Shown piece after piece: positions 41,801 through 53,800 of a stretch of 64,000 bases of DNA. The stretch is from Amphibalanus amphitrite (Eukaryota; Arthropoda; Thecostraca; Balanomorpha; Balanidae), in contig NW_024882312.1 in assembly GCF_019059575.1 (NCBI RefSeq), positions 62,001-126,000 of the forward strand. Direction: 5' to 3'. Under the pieces are notes generated by a model, which searched no databases, was not told the origin of the DNA, and saw only the letters and a program-made list of their open reading frames with translations. The first letter of the stretch is position 1, and the number at the start of each line of letters is the position of its first letter. The position numbers were made by a program, and so were the translations under genes.

Positions 41801-44800
41801 GACGGGCGTGTCTTCGTCCACTGGTTCGCTTCCTGCTTATCAGTGACTGAGCTAGCTTATCTGAGGCTGCTCAGTGCTCAAGAAAGAATTCTGGCCTCAT
41901 GTGCCTGGCGGGGTTTAAAGACAAGGCCGCTGGTTTCAGCAGGACGGCGCTGAAGTGACACAACGGCGGCTGAGCGCCAGTGGTTGGATGGCAACTTTGA
42001 CAGACGAGTGATCAGCCGTCTCACTGAGCGGCCATGGCCAGCTTGGAGCCCTGATCTCTCGCCGATGGACTTCTGATTTTGGGCAGTCGTCTTGGAGGCC
42101 CCAAGTAGAGGCCCTTCCAGTGACCCTCATAGAGCTACAGGTCACAGTGGAGAGGTTTGCTGCAAGGAGGATGCGCTGAGAATGTGAAGCGCGTGGTGCG
42201 CCATTTGCGTCAGCGGGCCGAAATCTGTGTCCGAAAGCGAGGCGACACAATTCAAAATCCATGAAGGGTACCTAAATGCGAGTCATGTGTACATAATTTC
42301 CCATGATTTGTTATTTCATTCGGGTATTGACAATAACGTTGTGATGTTTATCACCTGAGCTATGGCTATTTTAAAAATAACATTCATTCCAATAGAGATA
42401 ATCTATTGGCTTCAGGCCAATAGATTATCTCTCTCAATACCTAAAACTTTCTATCAAATATACTCCTCTCAAGGGACTGAGCCAGATTTAACAATTCCGG
42501 TTGCAAACTCATGTCTTAAACGAACTAAAACTGTAAAATATCTCGGTATTCTCATTGATGAGAACCTAAAATTCAAATCGCACATTAACAAAGTATCAGG
42601 AATTTGTAGTAGAAACTTAGGTATTCTTTACAGAGCCAGATACTTACTTACCCGAGACTTACTGATTCTCCTATATAATTCACTAGTACAACCCTACCTT
42701 ATGTATTGTTCACATATTTGGGGCTCGAACTATCCGACAACCCTCAAACCTATTATAACAGTCCAGAAGCGAGCCATTCGCCTGATTATGAACAAGGAGC
42801 CCAGAACATCTACATCCCCACTCTTCAGAGAGTTGCGAATGCTGAAATTCAACGATCTAGTTAAGTATCAAATCCTATTGGTTCTACATGACTATTTGGT
42901 CATCTTCCTAACGCGGTAGCTGACAGACTAGCCATTAACCATGACTCCCCAAGTAGATCGAGACGTACGCAACATTTCCGAGAGCGGAGTAGTACAAGTG
43001 GTAATATTCCCAACCACAGACTTACTAACTACCGACGATATGTACTATTCCATGCGGGCCCATTGTTGTGGAATGAAGTTGTAGCCTCACGAATTCCCAA
43101 TATTAATGATATCCCGGCATCTAAAGCCTTATTTAAAAAATGCATTAAAATCATATTTATTGATACTTATTAACCTGTCTTGCATACTCTCTATATACTT
43201 GATACACACCCACACCCGTCTTGCGGTACTCCGGAGCAAGGCGAGCGGCTAGCCAATCTGTATCTTCTTTTCTCTTTCTTTTTTTCTCTCTCTTCTTTTT
43301 TTTAAACTACATCTTATCACCACGGTAACCACAAATCCACCTGTGCGTAAATTATCATTTATCACCCTGTCGTTACATGATTTAATCAAATAACTAATTT
43401 GTGCTTTGTGTAGTGGCCACGGGAAGCCTTGTGACCTTTGCCACACACAATTGCACGTACAGCCCGGAATATATCATTAGCACATTCAATTTTGTTTATA
43501 TATTTTCGCAATACATGTATATCAAGCAAAATCAGTGTTAAGAAGCCATTTGTTCGCTATCTATCAATCCTATTCCCCCCCTCTACCCCATGCCCATGAC
43601 ATCACCATCTATATGTCCATTACATACATACCTCACTCCCTGTTTCCAGCACCCTCCGGACGCTGCTCAACTGTCGGCTCACTCTGCTGCCTGGGCTTAC
43701 GCTGCCCTGCGGAGCTCAGCCACGGGCGACGGGATGTCGGCTCCAACTGTCGCGGCCTGTGCTGCCGATCGGGCCTCAGTCCCTGCCGGCGCCGGATGGG
43801 ACGCCGACGTCGGCCGCTGCCAATCCGTCTGTGGTCCGCCGATGATCGGACTCGTGCTGGACTCGTGCCATAACTACCTCCGATGTGACTCGCGGCAAGC
43901 TGCCGACGTCCATCTCAGTCGCCAGAATGCTGCCATCTGGGCCCTCGTTGCTGTTGGCGAGAGTCGCACTGCGAGTGGCCTAACCTCGACCTCCACTGAC
44001 CTCGGTCCCTGCCGACACCGGTGGGACGCCACGTCGGCCGCTGCAGATCCGGCTCTGATCCACCGCCGATCAGACTCGTGCCATACCTACCTCCGACTTG
44101 ATTCTCAGCAAGCCACCAGCGTCCGTCTCAGTCGCCCGTCACAGTCACCAGGATGCTGCAATCTGGGCTCTCGTTGCTGACGGCGCGAATCGCTCTGCGA
44201 GTGGCCTAACCTCGACCTCCGCTGACCTCGGACCCTGCCGACGCCGGTGGGATGCCACGTCGGCCGCTGCAGATGATGACCCTGCTCTGAATTGACGCTC
44301 CACTGGTCGTGGATGCTGCCGGCCCCGCCTCAAGCGCCGGTGATGCTGCCGCCTGAATGCCGGACTGGGCGCCTGGCCTCGATGTGCGCGAAACAAGCCC
44401 AAGCCCCCGCCCCTATGACCCATCCGGGCCAACCCGGGACTGGCCCCTCCTGTGAGGGGCCGGTCGGCCGGCCGGGCGTGCGGAGCGCCGACCTAGACGG
44501 GTCGACGCTTCGCTCGCCCGGTCGGTGGTTAGGGGGCACCGTCCGGGGTTGCTTGCCGGGCGGTGCGGGCGGGGGCTGGCGGCCCGCCTGGAGCGCCGGG
44601 GAGGTAGCCATCAGATCTCCCCGGCTGGGGAAGCATCCCCCAGCTCTCCCCAGGGCCGTGGACGGCACCGTCCCGGCCTGGCCAGGTGGGCCGCCGATGG
44701 TGAGCAGTGGGGACAGTCGTTTGGGCGATCACACTGCCCCGGTGGTGGCGTGAGGGGGATGTGAGATTTCTCCTCAGCTGCATTCACTGTATGCACTGTG

Positions 44801-47800
44801 TGAATCTAATGGCAATGGCGCTGCTCTTACCTACAACCTACTTAACTACTAACACTGACTGACCACTCTAACAAAACTAGCATGTACATATCCTAAATCC
44901 AACCCCCTTCCACGAGCAGCACCATCTATCTATTAGAACTGCCATGTACGCCATCTGTTTTCTGTTCCATGGGCTGCTCTCACTCGCTTTCTTTGTACCT
45001 GTTCAAATACACCACCGGTGGGAACCGGAATGAATGAATGAATGAATTATGAAAGACCCTGTATGAATAGTTAATATCCCATCAAGTAGAGTAAGCTTTG
45101 TCTCCAAAGCGGAAAAAGCGACCACCCGTTCTCACCTTCCTGCACGCCGAGGTAGGACGAGCTGAAGATCTCCGGCTCCTCATCATTGCAGGGGAACAGC
45201 GCGCCGGCGCCCGGCGGCAGCGACGGCCGCGCATACACCTCCCCGTGACTGACGCTCTTGGGCAGCCGCTCCGGCGGCGGCATGCCCTCGTGTGTCGGGC
45301 GCAGCACCTCAGACGTGGAGGCCACCAGCGCGCTGCGCGGGCGCGCCGCCTCGGAGCGCGGGCGCGGACTGCCGGCCGTCGAGCCGCGACGGTCCATGTC
45401 GCGCAGCCGGCGGTCGGCCAGGGCCAGCTGCGCGTCCAGCGTCTTCCGTTCCGACTCTGAGCGCCGCAGCGCCTGCTCCAGCTGCGTGATACGGCTCTCG
45501 TACCCGGAGCGAGCCTGGTCCGACACGCCACTCAGCTGCTTGATCTTGTCGAGGAGCGCGCGGTTCTCGCTAGACAGACGGCTGACCTCGCGGTCGTAAG
45601 TGGCCGCCTGGCGCTTCAGATCGGACGCCGCCTTGGCCGTCATCTCGTCGCGCGTCTTGCGGAAGACGGTGTTGAACGTCTCCTGGCACTCGGCCTTGAT
45701 CTGGTCCTCGAGGTCTGCGCGCAGCCGCTCGGCGGCCTGCCGGTCGGCGCCGTCTCGCTGCTCGGCCAGCTGGCGGTTCTCCAGCCGCAGGCGCTGCAGC
45801 TGCAGGTGCTGAGTGCGCTGCTCGCTCTGCGCCCGCTCCATCTGAGACCGCGCCTCCTCCACCTCCGTCCGCAGCGACTGCGTCAGGCGCTCAGACTCGG
45901 CGCGCACCGTTTTCAGCTCGGACTTGACGCTCTCTAGTGATGTCTGGAGGTTCCGGAGTTCCTCCTCTTTCTGCTCCACGATAGCCTGAACTTCGGCCTT
46001 CACAGTATCCAGTGAAGACTTGAGTTCTTGGAGGGTCTCTTCCTTCTCATCCAGGTCAGACTTGGCTTTAACCCGGGCGCTCTCCAGCGACTCGTGTAGG
46101 CTCTGGATGGCGTCTTCTTTCTCATTGATCACAGACTGAGCTTCGGCCTTAGCACTCGCAAGGGAAGTCTCGAGGCTGCGAATGGTCTCCTCTTTCTGTT
46201 CGAGGGCAGACTGCGCCTCAGCCTTAGAACTCTCAAGCAAGGCCTGAATGCTCTGGATGGCATCTTCTTTCTCTTTTAGAATAGTCTGAACCTCAGCCTT
46301 GGCACTTCCTAGCGAAGTCTCAAGTTTCTGAACAGTCTCGTCCTTCACCACGCGCTCAGATTGAGCCTCAGACTTGGCCTTTTCCAAAGAGGTCTGCAGG
46401 TTTTGTATAGTCTCTTCTTTCTTGTCGAGGGCAGATTGAGCATCCGCCTTGGCGTTCTTCAGTGAAAGCTCAAGGTTCTGTATGGTCTCCTCGTTCTTTT
46501 CGACCAAAGACTGGGTTTCGGCCCTGGCGCTTTCTAGGGATGCCTGGAGACCACGGATGGTCTCTTCCTTCTGCTCAGCGATAGATTGAGCGTCATCTTG
46601 GGCACCCTTCAGGGTTGTCTGAAGGTTCTTGATAGTTTCTTCCTTCTCTTCGAGGACAGATCGAGCCTCGGTCTTCGCACTCTCTAGCAAGGCCTGGAGG
46701 TTTTGAATGGTCTCTTCCTTCGCTTCTAGGTTCGACTGAGCCTCAGTCTTAGCACTTTCCAGAGAGGTCTGCAGCAGTCCGATTTGCTCATCCTTCTGGT
46801 CCATGGCAGATTGAGCATCTGCCTTCGCACTCTTCAGAGAAGTCTCTAGGCTTTGAACAGTTTCTTCCTTCGTCTCCAGGATCGACTGAATCTCGGCCTT
46901 GGCACTCTGCAGTGAGGTCTCAAGGTTTCGGATGGCCTCTTCTTTCTGTTGGAGGGTGGAATGAGATTCAATCTTAGAACTCTGGAGGAGGGCTTGCATG
47001 TTCTGTATGGCATCATCCTTCTCCTTAAGAGCAGACTGAGCATCAGCCCTGACATTTTCCAAGCTGGCTTGAAGCTCCTGGACGGCCTCTTGCTTCTTCT
47101 CCAGGACAGATTGAATCTCAGCCTTTGAAGTCTCAAGTGCTGCCTCCAGGTTCCGGATGGTCTCCTCCTTCTGCTCTTGGGCAGACTGAGCTTCAGTGCG
47201 GGACCTCTCGAGCAAGGTCTCCAGATTCTTGATGGCCTCTCCTTTCTCTTCAAGAACTGACTGAGCTTCAGCCTTCACGCTTTCTAGCAATGTCTGCATG
47301 TTCTGAATGGCCTCTTCCTTCTTCTCAGCAACAGATTGACTTTCAGCCTTAGCACTTTCGAGCGAGGACTCGAGATTCCGGATTGCCTCTTCGTTTTGTT
47401 CCAGGGCGGACTGAGCATCCGCCTTCGCGTTCTTCAGGGACGTCTCAAGGTCCTGGATGACGTTTTCTTTCCGTTGAAGGAGAGTCTGAGTCTCAGTCTC
47501 CATACTCTTTAATGCAGCTTCAAGATTCTTGATGGTCTCTTCCTTCTGATTGAGAACAGACTGGGCGTCGACCTGGGCAGTTTTCAATGCTACCTGAAGG
47601 TTCTTCAGGCTCTCTTCCTTCTGCTCCAGGGCAGAGTGAGCCTCAGCCATGGCGGTCTGGTGCAATGTTTGAAGGTTTCGAACAGCCTCATCCTTCTCTT
47701 TGAGAGCAGACAGGGCCTCAGCTTTTTCGTTTGCCAGTGTAGCCTGAAGCTTCTGGATCGTCTCTTCTTTCTGCTCGAGGACAGCATGGGTTTCAGCATT

Positions 47801-50800
47801 GGAGGTTTTCAGCAGTGTTTCAAGGTTCTGTATAGCCCCATCTTTTTCTTCAAGAGCAGACTGTGCCTCAGACTTCGCACTCTCTAGTGAGGTCACGAGG
47901 TTCTGGATAGTCTGTTCCTTTCGCTCGAGGTTAGATTGAGCCTCAATCTTGGCATTTTCCAAGCTGGCTTGAAGCTCCTGGACGGCCTCTTGCTTCTTCT
48001 CCAGGACAGACTGAATCTCAGCCTTTGCAGTCTCAAGTGCTGCCTCCAGGTTCCGGATGGCCTCCTCCTTCTGCTCTTGGGCAGACTGGGCTTCAGTGAG
48101 GGACCTCTCGAGCAAGGTTTCAAGGTTCTTGATGGCCTCTTCTTTCTCTTCAAGAACTGACTGAGCTTCAGCCTTGACACTTTCTAGTAACGTCTGCATA
48201 TTCTGAATGGCCTCTTCCTTCTTCTCAGCAACAGACTGACTTTCAGTCTTAGCACTTTCGAGCGAGGACTCGAGATTCCGGATTGTCTCTTCGTTTTGTT
48301 CCAGGGCGGACTGAGCATCCGCCTTCGCGTTCGTCAGGGACGTCTCAAGGTCCTGGATGACGTTTTCTTTCTGTTGAAGGAGAGTCCGAGTCTCAGTCTT
48401 CATACTCTGTAGTGCAGCCTCAAGGTTCCCGATGGCCTCTTCTTTCTGTTTGAGAACAGACTGGGCGTCGTCCTGGGCTGCTTTCAATGCTACCTGAAGG
48501 TTCTTCAGGCTCTCTTCCTTCTGCTCCAGGGCAGAGTGAGCCTCAGCCATGGCGGTCTGGTGCAATGTTTGAAGGTTTCGAACAGCCTCGTCCTTCTCTT
48601 TGAGAGCAGACAGGGCCTCAGTTTTTTCGTTATCCAGTGTGACCTGGAGCTTCTGAATAGTCTCCTCCCTCAGAGCAAGAACGGACTGAGCCTCGGCCTT
48701 GGCGCACTCCAGTGAGCTTTGGAGAGCTCGGATTTCCTCTCCTTTCTGCTCGATCGCAGAGTGAGCCTCGGCCTGGGAACTCTGGAGGCGAGTCTGAAGA
48801 TCCTGAATGACCTGTTCCTTCTGTTCGAGGGCAGACTGAGCTTCGGCCTTGGCACACTCCAGGGAGGTCTCAAAGTTCTTAATGATGTTTTTCTTCTCCT
48901 CAAGGACAGATTCGAACTCAGCTTTGGCACTCTGAAGAGACAGCTGGAGTGTCTGCACGGCTTCTTCCTTTTGGTGGTGCGCACACTGTAGCTCATACTC
49001 GGCTTTTTCCAGAGCATCCTGAACGTTCTTGATGCTCTCTTCTTTCTGCTGAAGAGCAGAATGAGCCTCAGCCTTGGCACTTTGAAGCAGGGTCTGAAGG
49101 TTCTCGATAGTTTTGTCCTTCTCTTCCAGGGCAGAATCAGCTTCAGACTTGGCACTCGTGAGCAGCGTCTGGATCTCGCGGGTTTCTGCGCGCGCTGTGC
49201 GCAGCGCCTCCTGCTGTTTCTCAGCGGCCTCCTGTAGCTGCTGGGTCTGGGTGCGCGCCGCGCGCAGCTCCCGGTCCAGCTGTTCGGCCTGTGTCCGCAG
49301 GTCGGCGTTCTCGGCAACGGCCAGCTCGGCAGCCAGGTTTCCGGCGGCCGGGCCGGCCGGGCTGGGAAGCGACTGGTCCATCGCTGCCGACACACAGTGC
49401 CGTGGACAGGTCAGAGGGCTGGAAAGCGCCAAACGTAGTAAGCACTCAAAAGTAGTTCTCCGTTTTAATGCTTGAATAGCTTAAAAGAGACAACAAAGCT
49501 CGTAAAAATACGAAAGAGCGCCGGAATAACGAACTTAGCTAGATTATACTGTCTAAAAAAAAATCTGTACTTCTCGACACGCTAAGAACAAGCTAACAGT
49601 GAGAAAAATTCGTCAGATCAGCCGATCAGCCATCTGCAATACATCGTAGACCCCCATTCGTGACAATGAGAATACAAAAAAAAAACCTACGTGGGCGTGG
49701 AAATCCAGGACCCCCAGCGGGACACGGGTTAATATCGACATCATGACTTCCGTTCGTCTACTGCTACCGACCGACTTCAGTATGCAGCCGTACCTCAAAA
49801 AGGCCGCGCCCTCAGCACGGCCGGATCTCATACACGCAGGTATGTCGCCTGGTCCTCATCCTTTCCGCCCCACCGGCATCCCACCTGGCCCATATCCCAC
49901 CGACATCCCACTTCGTCTCTGTCCATCCCACTAGCCGCCCGCTAGCCCCAGGTGGGATGGCCACTCCTCACACTCACAGCCGTCACACTGGTCGCCCCAC
50001 TCACATTCGTCGCTGGGCGGGCGCGCCTGCAGATCATGGATCATCTGGCTGCTGATGAGCAGCTCGTGTTCCAGCTGCGTCAGCCGGCCCGTCAGCGAGT
50101 CGTTCTGCTCAACCAGCTGCACCTGGCTCACCTCGGCGGCGGCCAGAGCGCGCTGCAGCGCCAGCGTCTCCTGCACAGAGCGCTGCTGGGTGGCGCGCAC
50201 CCGCTCCAGCTGGACGAGAGGGGAGTGATAGTCAGAGACTGGAGGGGACCACATAGAGAACACGGAGTGTCACCGGTCATGGCACGGCGGACGGACTGTG
50301 TCTACTTTATACCGTTAAAGAAATTATTAATTGTAAAAATATCAATTGAACAACATCCAATAACCCAATAAATTATTCTGAAGAACTCCGTGTCAATGAA
50401 CTACAGAGTACAAAGCAACACATTCAGGTAACTTATGACCCGAAATTCACAAATCAGGAAATCACTGTTGAACCATTCATTCCGAAGTATTCAGCCGTAA
50501 GTTGAGCTCACCTTTGCGCTGAAGTCGTCCCGTTCGGTGGTAGCGTCCAACAGTTGACATCGGAGCTGTTCATTCTCCTTCAGCAGTGACTGAAAAAAAC
50601 AACAGCGAATAAACAGCGAATAGTTCAGTCACGGCCGCACATTGTATCAGCATTCGTAATTCGTATTGCAACTTATTGAGTAGACAAAACACTCGGATAC
50701 CGAAATACTGGGTATCCCGTGGTCAGTGGTGAAAACTGATTCGGGTGCTTATGCATGTATGCTACGAGCTTCGTGAAACTACAGTCGGTATACATCAAAC

Positions 50801-53800
50801 GATAAAATATACAAATTATACATGATAATGCTACTCCGATAAATACGATAAAAACGACAAAACCAAAACGAAACGATAAAATCAAAACTCATTCCCTTGA
50901 GGAAACACCCGCGGAGCCTCCCCAGTAAAATTGCCCCCCACCCTGCCCTACCCCCAATCCCGTCCGCGGTGCTCACCTTGTGCTCTCGGAGTCGGCGCCG
51001 ATGCTCCTCCGTCAGCGGCATCTGACCGTGGTCGCCCAGTTTAGCCTGGAGCTCGGCAATCTCCTGACGCTTCTCATCGAGTCGCTCCCGCAGCTGCTCA
51101 GACTTTGACCCTGAAGAACAGCACACAACATCAGTCTCCTTCCAGTTACCAAGGGGAATAGCAGTCGTGAGGGAAACAGTCAGCAAACGCGCGTCAATGT
51201 CGTTTTGTGACGGTGACGGGCCAGATCTGGTGCTAAAACCACTGCAATCATTGCAGTCTGGTCCTAAAACCAAACCACCGAGTCTAGCCCCGCGTCCTGA
51301 CCTAGGACTCCTCTCTGGAGACTTACGCTGGTCGGCGACGCGTTGAGCGTACTGCTCAGCCTCCAGGCGTGCCTCAGCCGTCTCGTCCTCAGCGCGAGCC
51401 TTGGCCTCTCGGAGCGCTATCACTTCCTTCTCCGAGGTGTCGAGCGCACGGCTCAGTCGGATCACCTCCTGCAGCACGGGCGACTGGCGGCACCCACAGA
51501 GGGGAGAGGTCAGCACGGAGAGAGGGAGAGAGAGAGAGGGAGAGGGAGGGAGGGAGGGAGAGGGTCAGTACGGACAGAGGGGAGAGGGCAGCTGACACAG
51601 GGACAGAGGGATGGGTGCTAGCAAGGCGGACGGACAGCGTCATCGAGTGTTTCCAAAATTACATTTTTAGCGCGAGGAAATGTTAAATTACAGATTTCAT
51701 TACGGAGCGAGCAAAGCGAGCGTAGTCTTTCCTTAGATTAACGGAAATTTCTGAGTATGAGCGGCCGGCCGGCCGTGCGGACGCTTTTGCGAGGCTTATA
51801 TCTCAGCAACCACTTGACCGATTTACACGCGGTAATTTTTGTAGGGTAGCTTCATTCCTTCTACCAAGTATTGGACTATTCCCGATGCATGTAGGTGACC
51901 CCTTATGCACGTGCCACGTGCAAAACGAAGAGGTGTCCGTTTTGTAATTGTTGCAGAATCTCGGTAACTACTTGGCCGATTGTGCTGAAAGTTGGCATGT
52001 ATGTAGGCACCCACTAGGCACTGCATATCTATGTGCCAAAGTTGGGGTGCTACTGCACGTGCGCACGTGCAGGGGTCGTTTCCAGATCTCGAGAACGGCT
52101 GGACCGATTGCGCTCAAATTTGGTGCACGGTTAGGGACCAGTTAGTAGGGTGCCGTGCACAAGTCAGTTGGGACCCATTTTGCACGTGCGCACGTGCAGG
52201 GTGCCGCTTCCAGATCTCGAGAACGGCTGGGCCGTGCTCAAATTTGGCATATTGCTAGAGACCGGTTAGTAGGGTGCCGTGCTCAATTCAGTTGGAGGTA
52301 CCCCCTCGAAATTTCGCACGTGCAAGGCCCACCCTCTCGCTCGCTCCGTTAGTCGCCCCAAAAGGCGTTATACCGGTATATTTTATTCAACAAAACGTAC
52401 TTGGGTCGTTCCAAAGTTGATGATTCAACAAAGCAAGCCGGCATTACTGGAAAGTTTCGTGGTTTATTGCAGGTAACCACTTCGTCAACGAATAACGTCG
52501 CCATAATTTGCCGAATTTTCCAAACATATTTCTAATAGAAAACATACACATATCTCAATGCTTCATCAGCAATCAAAGAACGTAGACCGACTCCCCTAAA
52601 TTATTCAAAATATACCTAATATCACAAACGAGCAATGGCATCTAAAAATCGTCCGCACTGCTATCGGACAATCACTTCGCTTAATTCAGCATACCCGACA
52701 ATGTTCGCAGGAGTTTCCGCGGCTCCAGCAGCAGTACTTACATCGAACATAGCCTGCAGGGGCGACTTTCCCGGCGAGTAAGAGTAGAGCGTCGGTGAGG
52801 GGGCCGCCGGCGACACGGGCGAAGCGGTGAGGCGGCGCAGTGCCTCGGTGGGTAGTCGCACCATCTCCGCTGCCGGGGTCAACCAGTGTCACACCGGGGA
52901 CGCAGGGGTGAGCGGCGGGGCACCTCGCGCACGGGCTTAGCGGGGAATACGACAGGTTATGTTGGCAAAATCGCTGGGGGGGGGGAGCAGGGATGCCTGG
53001 GAAGCTGCTGTATCGCTTTGATTAAGTGAATATCTATAGAAACACGTGTGGAGACAGCAAAAAGGAGAAAATTGTTCAACCTAATACTAACTAACCGGTT
53101 CCACATTTACCGAAGAGGTCAATGACACCACAAACAGTGCATATAGCGCTACTTGTTCATCAATGGAATTAATTACATCAACATCTACCCTTATTCGCTA
53201 AGGCACGAGAGGATTTCACTGCTTACCGACGGAGTTGATGACATCTGTGACGTCATCACGGGACACCTGCCCGCGCTTCATCAGCCGCTCGAACACAAAC
53301 CGCATACCCTCCTGGAATGGACCAGAAGGGGTGACAGATCACGGGGTGGGATCACAGTCACAGGGCGGGGTCAGCTGGCGGGATCACGGGGCGAAGTCGC
53401 ATATCAACAATCCAGTCCCAGAAATACCTACTCTATCTTCAGGTCCGCACACATATTTAAACCCCTATCCAACACCCGCCTGGCAGTTGATCCCGCCACC
53501 CCGCTCCGGCGCCCGTCGAGGAAGCGCCCGTCGCCTCCCGCCGTACCTGTACGGCGTTGGGTAGTTTGGTGAGCCGCTGCTGGAGGCCAGGGTTGCGCGT
53601 CTGCACACAGGACAGATAGAGCAGCACAACACCGAGCCGCAGCAGTTCGTCCTGCTGACCGGCGCGCACGCGCACAAAGTTGATCGGCTGCTTCGGAAAC
53701 CGGCCTGAGGCGGCGAAATTCAGTGAGGAAGTCAGCTGGTGAGTAGAATTGTGCCGCTACGCGAATTGGTAAACATCTAGACCACAAACCCAGGCATCTG

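Larger units (their letters stand above)
42391..45046 (+). mobile_element. 5'-truncated CR1/Jockey-like LINE inside the mariner 3' repeat
   Basis: Begins with a 17-bp inverted duplication (AGAGATAATCTATTGGC / GCCAATAGATTATCTCT around TTCAG, 42393-42431). The C-terminal part of a reverse transcriptase follows, then a long 3' region with a 226-bp repeat and the 330-bp module shared with the other LINE. It ends in a (GAAT)n tail at 45027-45046. Short tandem tails and little or no target duplication suit CR1-type elements. Confidence 0.75.
41400..45061 (+). mobile_element. Mariner-type DNA transposon, decayed and split by a LINE
   Basis: Ends CAGGGTCTTTCATAA (41400) and its exact reverse complement (to 45061), each next to a TA (41398-41399 and 45062-45063). 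This is the Tc1/mariner target duplication. A transposase relic lies at 41720-42290. At 42371-42390 the sequence TTTTAAAAATAACATTCATT is the start of the 3' inverted repeat, broken by the LINE insertion and resumed at about 45046. Without the LINE the element would be about 1 kb. Its right end is only 74 bp from a NuMA donor site. Confidence 0.85.

Noticed and set aside
44292..44753. Open frame across the shared LINE module
   Set aside because: The frame is common to both module copies only because the DNA is; it has no start context, domain or codon bias.
49379..49381. ATG at the head of the long coiled-coil frame as the protein start
   Set aside because: The upstream exon (50209-49978) ends in phase 1 and a CAG acceptor lies two bases before the ATG, making TCG-ATG in frame; the true start is at 58214.
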